From Neoscytalidium dimidiatum (taxonomy: Eukaryota > Ascomycota > Dothideomycetes > Botryosphaeriales > Botryosphaeriaceae), in the NCBI GenBank assembly GCA_037367355.1, contig CM074702.1, positions 186,001-250,000 on the forward strand: 64,000 nt of DNA. Direction: 5' to 3'. Below are positions 11,932-20,985 of this stretch, one piece after another (positions within the stretch are counted from its first letter, which is position 1; the number at the start of each line of letters is the position of its first letter). The translations under genes and the position numbers were made by a program. The notes below the pieces were generated by a model. That model did no database searches and was not told the origin of the DNA. It saw only the letters and a program-made list of their open reading frames with translations.

Positions 11932-12598
11932 TTATTTGACACTAACGTCAATCAAGACGCCACGCTGTCGATACACTTCCTCAACCGGCACAGTCTCCCT
12001 CTCGTATTCCGCGAAACGCCTTTCGAACTTCTCCTTGCTGTCATTGCTGTCCCGCGCCCGAGCTACATATCTAGCTTTCGCAATCTGCTTGGCAACCTGC
12101 AAAGACAGCACAATGTCCGGTTTCGTCTTCGCTCCCGCGCCGCCGCCACCGCTCGGAGCGAGTGGTAATTCGTCCTGGAAGGGCCACGAATTGAAGGATT
12201 CTAGCTGCTCGACACATCGCGGGAACCCATCGACCAGGATGCCTTGGGATTTTGGTGCGTCTACGTGGAGAGCGTCCTTGACCGCCTGGCGAATGAACGG
12301 ATTCAAATCGGCAGAGGCAAGAAATCCTTGATTATCCAGCTTGTCTTGGATTTGGATTGCGAGAGGTGTGGTGGAGTTGTCGCGCATCCAACTGCGGAGG
12401 CCATCGCCGACAGAGTAGTGCGTCAGGTTGTGTGCTTGTGCGAGATGAGTGCAGAGTGTTCCTTTTCCGGCGCCCGGTGGTCCTGAAAGCTTGTTGGAGT
12501 AGTGTCGGGGCAAGGAACTAGGGGGCCCAAAATCACGTACCCAGGACGAATATAATCGCAAAGCTGCGGGAAGCGGGGACGGTGGGAGGGGTCTCCAT
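11932..12598 (-). CDS. UMP/CMP-kinase-like nucleoside monophosphate kinase, divergent partner of the viperin gene
   Basis: Two exons, 12598-12541 and 12482-11932, separated by a 58-base intron with a GTACGT donor and TTTCAG acceptor, encode 202 residues; human CMPK1 is about the same length. The Walker A loop GPPGAGKGT is at residues 20-28, its first Gly codon split by the intron. DGFPR of the NMP-binding site is at 104-108. The region RARDSNDSKEKFERRFAEYE corresponds to the short LID and following helix of UMP/CMP kinases. The family moves phosphate from ATP to UMP, CMP or dCMP. A Gly/Ala-rich insert (SGGGGGAGAK) sits between the NMP site and the LID. The start ATG at 12598 places a normal strand-loop in front of the P-loop. 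It faces a viperin homologue across 232 bases, so it may supply CDP/CTP or act on the viperin product. A separate housekeeping URA6-type kinase presumably exists elsewhere; not checked. Confidence 0.85.
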
Positions 12599-12830
12599 GG
12601 TGTCGGCAGGCTAGGAAGTCAATAGTACGCGGATGGAGTTTAGGCATGCATGAGCGATGCCAGATCGCGTATCCGGCCCGGCATTGCCGCAGGCAGGCAC
12701 GTGCAGGCGCTTGGCCCAATGGCACTGTACCTTGACACGTACCGATCACCTACCTTTCCACATTCCGCGCCTTATTAAAGCAACCAAGGTTACACCTGCA
12801 CTCCAACGCACAGTCCGGCCGTGCCTAGTC
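12599..12830. promoter_or_regulatory. Shared divergent promoter of the kinase and viperin genes
   Basis: The 232 bases between the two start codons hold the promoters and leaders of both genes. Visible elements are a palindromic E-box CACGTG at 12698-12703, a CCAAT box at 12716-12720 (viperin sense), and an AT-rich TTATTAAAG at 12772-12780 about 50 bases before the viperin ATG. Short divergent spacing favours co-expression; the trigger is unknown. Confidence 0.6.
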
Positions 12831-13895
12831 ATGGCTATTTTTCCTCTTCTGGCGAATGTGCCGGCTGCCCTCTGCATCTGCGCCATTGTCCTCTACGCCG
12901 TTTTCACGTCCATCGGAACTAAGAAATGCTTTGACCCCAGCGCCATCGACAAGCCACCGGCGGACTCGTCGAAAGGACCGGACGCCCCGGTTTCCGTAAA
13001 CTACTTCCCGTCTCGGAAATGCAACTACACATGCGGCTTCTGCTTCCACACCGACACCTCTTCTTACGTCCTCCCTGTCGATGAGGCCAAACGTGGTCTC
13101 CGGCTGCTGAAAGAGGCCGGCATGCGCAAGCTCAACATCGCGGGCGGAGAACCCTTCCTCTACCCTCGCCTCCTCACCGAACTACTCCGCTACTGCAAGG
13201 AGGAGCTGGGCGTCGAGAGCACCAGCATCGTGAGCAACGGCAGCAAGATCAAGGAAAAGTGGCTGCGAGGAAATTGCCAGTGGCTCGACATTCTGGCCGT
13301 CTCCTGCGACTCGTTCGATCCGGAGACGAACAAAAAGATCGGACGCGGCGACGATGGAGGCAATGTGGCTCGGCTGTTTCGCATTGCCGAGTGGTGCAGG
13401 AAATACGGAATCAAGTTCAAGCTGAACACCGTCGTCAACACGCACAACTGGGACGAAGACATGGTCGCCAACATTGAACGCCTGGCGCCGTTCCGATGGA
13501 AGGTGTTCCAGTGCCTCATCGTGGCCGGCGAGAACGATGACGAGACGAGAAAGCGAGATGCGAGATCCTTCCTGGTGACCGACGAACAATGGCAAACATT
13601 CTGCGACCGGCATAAGCATATCCGATGCTACGTTCCGGAGGACAACAAGTCTATGGCGAGCAGCTACCTGCTTCTAGATGAGTACATGTGTTTCCTAGAC
13701 AAGGGCGAGGGTGTGATGACAAAGAGCGAGTCGATCTTGCAAGTCGGCGTCAGGGAAGCTATGAAGCAGGTCGTTTGGGACAAGACATCCTTCGTTGAAC
13801 GAGGCGGTATTTACGACTGGGGTAGATCGAACACGCAGCCGCAGAGTGTTTGTAGCGGCGGTGGTGGTGGTGGCAGGAAGGAGCTGGAATGGTGA
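12831..13895 (+). CDS. RSAD2-like: Viperin (RSAD2) homologue, radical SAM ddhNTP synthase
   Basis: An intronless 354-residue protein closely resembling animal viperin (361 residues in human). Residues 4-28 form a hydrophobic or amphipathic helix, as in ER/lipid-droplet-anchored viperin. The radical SAM cluster motif CNYTCGFC has Cys 64, 68 and 71, followed by FHTDTSS. Other viperin hallmarks are AKRGLRLLKEAGM, the SAM-binding NIAGGEPF, SIVSNGS, AVSCDSFD, KFKLNTVVN, FRWKVFQCL with Arg and Lys of the nucleotide site, LLLDEYM, and a C-terminus ending in Trp (KELEW), the residue that in animal viperin recruits the cytosolic Fe-S machinery. Viperins cleave SAM and abstract the 4'-H of CTP (or other NTPs in some homologues) to make the chain-terminating ddh-nucleotide. 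The first Met of this frame after the promoter begins the helix. An odd SGGGGGGR linker lies just before the tail. Antiviral or other roles in fungi are inference. Confidence 0.93.
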   Translation: MAIFPLLANVPAALCICAIVLYAVFTSIGTKKCFDPSAIDKPPADSSKGPDAPVSVNYFPSRKCNYTCGFCFHTDTSSYVLPVDEAKRGLRLLKEAGMRKLNIAGGEPFLYPRLLTELLRYCKEELGVESTSIVSNGSKIKEKWLRGNCQWLDILAVSCDSFDPETNKKIGRGDDGGNVARLFRIAEWCRKYGIKFKLNTVVNTHNWDEDMVANIERLAPFRWKVFQCLIVAGENDDETRKRDARSFLVTDEQWQTFCDRHKHIRCYVPEDNKSMASSYLLLDEYMCFLDKGEGVMTKSESILQVGVREAMKQVVWDKTSFVERGGIYDWGRSNTQPQSVCSGGGGGGRKELEW

Positions 13896-15262
13896 TCAGA
13901 CATCCCTGGAGTGGACAGGGCCCGTGCGCTAATATGAAATGGTGGACGGCATTTCGGGCGGCTGAGTCGGCAGCGTCGATGTCCTGGTGTCATGCGGCGG
14001 TGATGCGTTTGCTGACTCTTGAGCCCGGCTGGGTTGTAGACGTAGATACTTGGCTGCGGTCAGTTCTGCCGTCTGCAGCCGAGAAGGACAGAAACTGGCG
14101 GCTTGGGTTTAGGCCAATTAAATTACTGTAAGTATGGAATTAGCAGGCTTTCCCATCATGATATACAAAGACATTTCTTTTTTGTCCATGAACACCTTAG
14201 GAAGACGCGGTTCAAGCCTCATTGCTTACATTTCTGCTTGCGACTGCGGATGATTGTTCAGAGAATGTCTGGATTAAAGTACGAGAGGCTCCTGCGGTGA
14301 AGCTACTATCTTATGGAAGTGCTGGTATAACAATGTTGACCTGCTACGGTACGTACAAATCTAGCTGTGGGGCTGACCGCAGCTTTATTAGGGCATGACG
14401 AGCGGGACCTCGGAGCATAGCAAGGATCATATCTAGCCCCGTCGGAGACTACGTCCGTGAATCAGGTTATGGGGCGCATCTTTGCAGCTACGGACAGCCC
14501 ATTGCTGCGTCGACTGCTTTCGACAGTAGCTTAGAGGTCCAAAGCAACTCAGACGGCCACTGACTTGGATCTTCACGTGGCTAGCCATGACGAAGAACAC
14601 GGCAGGCAACTTACAATATTGCATACCTCGGGTCCGAAGGAGAGGAAGCGCTTGAGCAGGTCATAGTCATTCGCTAAAACCTGGTGCTGTGGGGCGGGAA
14701 AAAATTCCGAGCCCCGCAGAGGGGTTCAAGGTTTGCAACACTAGTTCAGGCACGGCCGGAGGAGCATGATGGACTGGTTGCCATGGTGGACGTATGGTAT
14801 GCGATGCTCAGCAGGAGCATGCTAAACCGCTGATTGAGTCGGCACTCAGTCCGAGCGGGGCTTTGGCGGCGGGCTTAACCATCTGTGACCACCCTTGTCC
14901 GTATTCATCTTCCCGTAATATTCTCCACTCAGGTAGCAGGACAACGGCAGTCGATTACTGATGCCAGCGGGGCTGGCTGTTCGAAAGACCGTGAACTAAT
15001 CGCGGGAGCTGCGTCATTGTGTCGTCGCTTCGAGCCCGTATCTGATAACGATTTGAGGCCCGCCGGTGCAGTAATAAATGCATACTATGCCTTAGGTTGT
15101 CCTGAATGCCTGTAAATTTCGCATCATGTCTGTTCCTTTCAGCAGCGCTAAACATACCTTCGTTCAGCCCCTTCTCGGGCCTTCTGGAACCCGCTCGGTC
15201 GGTGATAAGGCTGCCGCTGAGCACCTTCCTTTGGTCGTCGTGACTCGCAGCCAACACAGCGC
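13896..15262. other. Intergenic, no gene recognised
   Basis: Only short ORFs on both strands without domain features. The first part is presumably the viperin 3' UTR. Confidence 0.4.
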
Positions 15263-15840
15263 TCACGGGCACCCAAGCGCAACCATGTCACTCCCATCGC
15301 CTGTCAGCCATGCGAACAGCGCAAGCACTCTTGTACTCTTCTCCTACTCTTGCCTGGCGCATAGTTAGTGTGACGGCGCGCGTCCTGTGTGCACGCAATG
15401 CCTGGCGAATTAGAAGCGACTCGATTGCGCCTACGACGCCGCAGGAGACCAGCGACGCACCTCGGCTAGCTTTATAAAGCAACGCGTCCAGCACCTTGAG
15501 ACCCGGGCGAACAACCTCAAAGAGTTCATCACATATATAGGCTTTGCCGCCGACGGACAAGTCGCCGTCGCCCTGGCCCACCAGCTCGTCGTGACGCGCT
15601 TCCGTGCCACAGCCGACGTAACGCGTGCACTGAGAACGGATAACGTCCGCGCCGCCCTAGCTATCACCGCTGCTTCCGACCAGACATCAAACCCGGCGAG
15701 ACGCGCTCATGACATGACTATAAATAACGCCTCAGATGACGCGGCCTCCAGCGCGACGATGGCAGATAGCATCAACGAGGACGCTGCTGGCGAGACGACT
15801 TCGGTGTCTTGGATGACAGATGTCGAACAAGTGGACCTTT
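15263..15840 (+). pseudogene. Zn2Cys6 transcription factor remnant
   Basis: The plus strand reads a fungal binuclear zinc cluster in two parts. First, about 15286-15331, is PIACQPCEQRKHSC. After 40 bases that look like an imperfect intron, the frame continues at 15370 with CDGARPVCTQCLAN, a TAG stop (15411-15413, where related factors often have Gln), then KRLDCAYDAAGDQRR and a linker helix (IKQRVQHLETRANNLKEFI). The frame then stays open to 15840. The stop and the poor junction indicate loss of function. Downstream bases may hold the rest of the gene, but I could not follow it. It would have been a C6 pathway regulator of the type common near metabolite genes. Confidence 0.6.
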
Positions 15841-17627
15841 AGCCCATTCATGCTTTGGCATGCCGTTACAGAGCGCCGCTACCGCGCGGAAGCTTGCCGC
15901 CATCTCGAGCGTCTGGCAGACAGTTAAATGCAGGAAATGGAGATCCACCTCCTCGTTGTGGAGCACCTCGCCTCGGACTTGTCTAACTGTGGTCTTTTGA
16001 GGGATTCCTCCGTAGTTCAAGATCGCATTGTCGCTAATCTTTAAACCCTCGGCCTGGCCAGTTATCCGTTTAAGCAATGTAAAGCACCCGCTTCCGGGGG
16101 CGACCCAAGAACTAGAAGTAGCTCACCAATATCGATGTGGCCGTTTATATCGTGGAGAATGTGCGTCTGGCGGCGCGTGGATCTCCGGAACCCATTCGTA
16201 GGTAGGGCAGCAAGAACGGAGGAAGCTACGGTATACTGAAACTGTACTAGTCATCCGGAGCCGTAAACGGCATCGAGGTTTCGGAAAGTGATACCAGTTC
16301 TGGGTTGGCTCAGCCCCTTGCTCTGCCCAGCTGATACAGCAAAGCAAAACCACGATCGGACATTGAATTCTCTGCTCTCCGCGTCAAGTGTCTTGGAGTA
16401 CCAACAAGCATCTCCGAGCTCGTCGAGTGAGAAGGTTGGCTTCCTCACTGACGACGTTGAAGCGCGCGACAGGTCACCCTGCTGCCGCGAGCCGATGCGG
16501 ACAAGATCTCGAATATGGGCCTCACTCGCTGGAGTCATGAATGGATAGGGATCTGCTGGCATAATCCGGTCCCCTTCTACAGACTGCTCGAGACCGGACG
16601 CGGTGTTACCTTTTTTCCGCAAGTTGTTGCTCATGGACTTTTCCCTAGTCGTCTCCGATGAAAAGTTTAGTCGGCTTCAAGCTTCTAGACCCTGTTATCT
16701 AGTAATACCTCTGCGGCGGTTCCATCCCTGCAACGCTCAGTGATGGCTCCGGAATAACATGCAGGTGCTTATGAGCGATCGTTCGCAGTCGTTGGACGTA
16801 GTTGAGACATTCGTGCATCAATTGACGGCAGCTTGTAAACTACGACACACCGCTGTTCCACTCTCTCCTTTGACCCAACGCTTAATTTGACGGCATCAGA
16901 ATTTACTGAAAGCTTGGCAAATAACCTTACGACGGAACGAATGTTGCTCCGCCTACTATAGGTCGGAAGATTCCCGTTCGCCCTATAATTGCCTTGTTAG
17001 GTTAGATTCTGCCGATACGAATCTTATCGATTCTACGTGATTGATTGTGGCTTTAAAGGCGGGCTAATTTTCTTCCGCTTTACGTAATAGCAGGCCTAAC
17101 ACTACAGCCAAGACGCTCCGCTAGTTGTTACGGACCGACTGGGTGTTACGAACCACCAAACACACGGGCTCAGGAACCCCAAGAGAAGCCCACAAGGGAA
17201 ACCCCACCCTAAGGGCCAAGATCCCACGCCACGACAGAAGCTGCGCCGCAGCGGAGTCCGCACGGGAGTGCAGGTGTTACGAACCTACCTGTACATAGAG
17301 TAGATGGGGCAAGATCAGCCCTTAGGCTGATAATTGCTGTGCCTTTTACCAATCGACTAGCGGATGGTTGGCCGAATGGCCATGCCGCACCGACTGAAAC
17401 CTAACACGGTCGCCCGCTGTAACAGTATTCTACCCGATATATGTACGGAGGCGGTTAGCGGGGGTAGGTTCTATTTTTCTACCTTTCTTAACGACTGTAC
17501 CGTATTAACGTACGTTTAAATAAATTTGATTAAGTCCAACGTATACTTAACTCTATTTTACCCGGCGATCTCTTTTACAGAGGCTGGTCCAACGTTATAG
17601 CGCTGGACTTACATCTTTTGGTTAAGC

Positions 17628-17659
<32 letters not shown>

Positions 17660-18126
17660 GAATACGCTGTTCTTTCCCAAATATGCGTTTCTTAAAATCT
17701 TAGCGACACGTTACTATAGATCATATAATAAGTAATCACTCGAATCCCGGCTTGTTATGCATCCACCGGCCTTTATCATCCTCCCGAGTTTTGCCCCTGA
17801 TTCTTCTATCTTCAAGTAACCAATCATGCTTGCTCATACTATTCGTACCCCACGAGTCTCCACTGTAATCTCGGAAAAGGTATATGGTTCCATTAAAAGG
17901 CCTTTCCAAGCTCATTTCCACGCGAATCGGGTTAGCTACCAGCTCACCTGACTACGAGTCTTCAGTATATATACGTCGACATATAAGTCCTCTGATTCTA
18001 TACAGCTGCCTGCATCGCTTTCCTTCATTCCTATAAAGGGCACCCACACACTACAGAATCTTGCACTTGTCCTTTCGACTTCTTCTCGCTTTTCGAAAGT
18101 TTTACACGGCGATACCACTTCTCGAT
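15841..18126. other. AT-rich gene-free stretch with an LTR-like element and an A run
   Basis: From about 16650 to 17900 the DNA is visibly more AT-rich than its neighbours and almost free of ORFs over 60 codons. An A-rich run with G interruptions lies at 17629-17662. The part from 15841 to 16650 has moderate ORFs on both strands without family features and may be decayed tail of the Zn2Cys6 gene. The last 200 bases are the FAD oxidoreductase promoter. Confidence 0.45.
17126..17424. mobile_element. Candidate solo LTR or LTR-like fragment
   Basis: The hexamer TGTTAC occurs at 17126, 17144 and 17275, the last two followed by GAACC. The segment ends at 17424 with its exact inverse, GTAACA, giving TG...CA termini typical of LTRs. 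The size is 150-299 bases depending on which left end is used. I saw no convincing target-site duplication and no retrotransposon coding sequence nearby. Confidence 0.3.
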
Positions 18127-19524
18127 ATGTCGGAGACAATTTCCCCCGACTACCTCGTGATTGGCGCAGGTGCCATGGGAATGGCCTTCGTCGATACCCT
18201 TATCACCGACACGAAGGCTACAGTGGCCATGGTCGATCGCTACTCTCGCCCTGGAGGCCACTGGACAGTTGCCTATCCTTTTGTCACCCTTCATCAGCCG
18301 TCGGCCGTCTATGGTGTCAACTCTCGCCACCTCGGTGAAAACAAAATCGACCAAGTGGGCTTGAACAAGGGCCTGATGGAATTAGCGACCGGTGACGAGG
18401 TCTGTGCATATTTCAGCAAAGTCATGCACCAGACTTTCCTGCCCTCTGGTCGTGTCACGTATTATCCAAAGCACGAATATGTGGGAGAGGGGGAATTCCG
18501 ATCCATCCTCACGAACAACGTCATCCGAGTCGGACGAGACACACGCATTGTGGACTCTACTTTCATGAAGGTCATGGTCCCCGCCATGCGCCCACCCTCT
18601 TACGAGGTCTTGGAAGGCGTGAATCTCATTGCACCCAACGGCTTGGCAACACTTTCTCGACCTTACAACGCTTACACTGTGGTCGGAGCTGGAAAGACTG
18701 GGGTCGACGCGTGTCTATGGTTGATCGCAAACGGGATTGATCCAAAAAATATTTCTTGGATCATGCCCCGTGACTCATGGTTTTTCGAACGTGGTAGCAT
18801 CCAACCTACCGGGTCCGCCGAAGAAAATGCTCAAAAGTTCGCAAACGCCGCTGCAGCGCTGATGAATGCAAAATCATCCGAAGACTTGTTCCTGCGGCTT
18901 GAGGCGTGCGGGCAGATGTTGCGAATGGATAAGAACGTCTGGCCCACTATGTTTCGGTGTGCAATCGTCTCAATCCTCGAATTCGAACAGATCAAAAGAG
19001 TTGGAACGATCATACGCCAGGGACGGGTTACACGACTTAGCACCACCGAGGTGACATTAGAAAAGGGCACGTACAAACCCACGCCTGATACACTGTACAT
19101 TGATTGTACTGCCGATGGGTTAGCAAAGCTTGAGCCCGTACCGGTGTTCAATGGCAGACACATTACGCTGCAGTCGGTGCGTTTCTGCCAGCAAGTGTTC
19201 AGCGCCGCTTTCATCGCTCACGTTGAGGCTACTTATGACGATGACGAAGTCAAGAATGCTCTCTGTGGCGTTGTCCCACATCCAGACGAAACCACAGACT
19301 ATATCAACGTCAGTCTTCGGTCCTACCAGAATAATCTGAGGTGGCTTGCAGAACCAAAACTGGCTTCTTGGTTGAGAAAATGTCGGCTGGATATAAATAC
19401 TTTACGATCGCCGCCTGAAGAATCCACCGAAGCTGAAAAGCCTGAAGCTAGCGAGTCGGCACTTCTTAAGGGCCTTTGCGATAAATTGGAAAATCTCATG
19501 ATGGTGGAGAGAAGGATGCTGTAG
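18127..19524 (+). CDS. FAD/NAD(P)-dependent oxidoreductase
   Basis: An intronless 465-residue protein that reads without breaks. Near the N-terminus YLVIGAGAMGMAF (GAGAMG at 13-18) is the FAD-binding dinucleotide fold, followed by DRYSRPGGHW, where the GGHW resembles the GG(T/H)W of flavin monooxygenases. A second Rossmann motif, VVGAGKTGVDA (GAGKTG at 187-192), would bind NAD(P)H. The C-terminal 40 residues are charged and Glu-rich. This layout fits flavin-dependent monooxygenases or a related pyridine-nucleotide oxidoreductase; the substrate is unknown. I chose the Met of MSETISP because it directly precedes the first fold; the frame is open upstream to 18061. It is the only intact gene between a decayed regulator on the left and a decayed regulator and transporter on the right. 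Confidence 0.82.
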   Translation: MSETISPDYLVIGAGAMGMAFVDTLITDTKATVAMVDRYSRPGGHWTVAYPFVTLHQPSAVYGVNSRHLGENKIDQVGLNKGLMELATGDEVCAYFSKVMHQTFLPSGRVTYYPKHEYVGEGEFRSILTNNVIRVGRDTRIVDSTFMKVMVPAMRPPSYEVLEGVNLIAPNGLATLSRPYNAYTVVGAGKTGVDACLWLIANGIDPKNISWIMPRDSWFFERGSIQPTGSAEENAQKFANAAAALMNAKSSEDLFLRLEACGQMLRMDKNVWPTMFRCAIVSILEFEQIKRVGTIIRQGRVTRLSTTEVTLEKGTYKPTPDTLYIDCTADGLAKLEPVPVFNGRHITLQSVRFCQQVFSAAFIAHVEATYDDDEVKNALCGVVPHPDETTDYINVSLRSYQNNLRWLAEPKLASWLRKCRLDINTLRSPPEESTEAEKPEASESALLKGLCDKLENLMMVERRML

Positions 19525-19829
19525 AAGCAAAAGCTTAGCTAGTAGGACTTTTGAGACGTAGAAGTCTCTATAAAAAGGTCTGCTAAGGGAACCAATACAT
19601 CTCTACACAGTCAAAGTTTTGCTGCCATGATTTATTTCCAACAGTTTCTTACGTCTCGCCTCATTGTGCAAAAGCTCATTTGTACCGACATCATTCTCAA
19701 TTTCTTCGCCGTCCATGTATCCAGCTTTGGAGAGACTGTCAACAGGCGACAGAACGAACGTACCGATCGTGCGGCTTCTAATAAACCAGCAAAAAAAAAG
19801 CCTTGCTGGGTGCGACTTGTTCGGGAAGG
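19525..19829. other. Intergenic between the FAD oxidoreductase and the zinc-cluster remnant
   Basis: Holds the 3' UTR of the oxidoreductase and a 9-base A run; no gene seen. Confidence 0.4.
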
Positions 19830-20130
19830 AGTAAGAGGGCAAAAATAGCATGCATGAGATGTCGGGGGCGTAGAGTAAAATGCTCCGAGGTGTTGCAGTG
19901 TCAGGACTGGGTATGTAGTGGCAAAATATGCGTATACGAGGAGAGTCGGGATAAAACGCTCAAAAAGTAGGTTTTCCGCCTAGCCTCTTGGTGCGCTGGT
20001 AAGAATAACGAGTGACAGGGAGGCTAGGCTCAAGCACCAAACGGTTGAACTTTTAAGAGATATTGAAGTATACGCTCCAGCTGACGAAAAAAGATCTTCT
20101 GTCATTGGTTACGGCGCAGCCTCCACAGGG
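19830..20130 (+). pseudogene. Zn2Cys6 DNA-binding-domain fragment
   Basis: An exon reading SKRAKIACMRCRGRRVKCS, then QCQDWVCSGKICVYE, ends at 19966 and is joined through a 52-base intron (GTAGGT donor, CAG acceptor, 19967-20018) to a second exon with linker helix KKEARLKHQTVELLRDIEVY. The pattern is C-x2-C-x6-C-x5-C, but the next expected Cys is Trp (TGG, 19908-19910), while two residues later a Cys stands where Arg is usual. Upstream no start codon or N-terminus is evident, and after about 20130 the frame meets a stop, or a possible donor, and low-resemblance GC-rich DNA. An exact 10-base inverted repeat, GCCTAGCCTC at 19978-19987 and its complement at 20020-20029, spans the intron. Likely a truncated regulator gene. 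Confidence 0.5.
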
Positions 20131-20985
20131 TGAGTGTTCCACTCCAACACCTACCAGGCTTATTCGGTACACCGGCTGCGACCCCCCTCCGGTGCACCAA
20201 ATCGCTGATCTTAAGCACCAAGGGGGTTTGGTGTGTCTGCGGAGGGTCACAGGTGCACCAAATGCCGATCTGCAGGGGTGCGGGGGTGGTATTGAGTCAT
20301 CTTCCCCGCCACCTCCTGCGTATTCTGGCGGGTGGACGCGGAGACGCACCGTCCAAAGCCGTATACACATCTTTCAGAGCCTCTGTGTTGAGTTTCAGGT
20401 TCCAGAGAGCAGAAATCGATTGTAAATACTATATAACGTTACACACACAAATGAGAAAGTCATCCCTCAGTCCTCGTTGAGGCTCCTCCTCGTCGGGCGC
20501 ACGGCTCGCCCGGCACGGCATTGACGGGCGAAATTCAGGCCCGTTTCCGAGGCAAATAAGCGTACCCGGATTAGGTGGCGGATATGCCCGCATGCAGGAC
20601 AAAAAAAAAAAAAAAGGAAATGTGCATATACGGAGTGCGGGTGAAATGCGGAGAGGAGTGTGGAGTTCTGCAGCCAAATACCTCCCGTACCTTATTCTAT
20701 AAATGGCCTCTTCAGACGATCGTTGTGGTCCCGCTGCAAGCTGGTCACACAGCATGTCAATGTCTGAGAACCCTGCTAGCCCGCTTGCGCAAAACCGACA
20801 TGATTCGCCGCCAAGAGGAGACGCCGTGCCGTGTCCACCTTGACTGGCCAGCAGGCTCAGTGAAAGAGAGACCTAGACCGCAAGATGCAACGCGTCATGC
20901 GTGAACGTACCAAGGCCCGGATCCAGGAGCTCGAAGAGAGTCTACATCAGTCAAAACGCGAGCATGTGCAGCACGACAGGGCCGG
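20131..20985. other. GC-rich stretch without recognised gene
   Basis: Contains two diverged copies of GGTGCACCAAAT followed by a GATCT-like stretch (near 20192 and 20250) and a 15-base A run at 20600. The open frames show no family features. It separates the zinc-cluster fragment from the transporter relic. Confidence 0.35.

Noticed and set aside
12831..13895. Generic radical SAM enzyme (MoaA-like) instead of viperin
   Set aside because: Cys spacing with FHT, the SNGS and CDSFD stretches, the RWKVFQ segment and the Trp-ending tail are specific to viperin; no second MoaA-type cluster motif is present.
15772..16634. Two minus-strand ORFs (102 and 127 codons) as a real gene
   Set aside because: No recognisable domain or supported intron, and the first overlaps the plus-strand zinc-cluster remnant.
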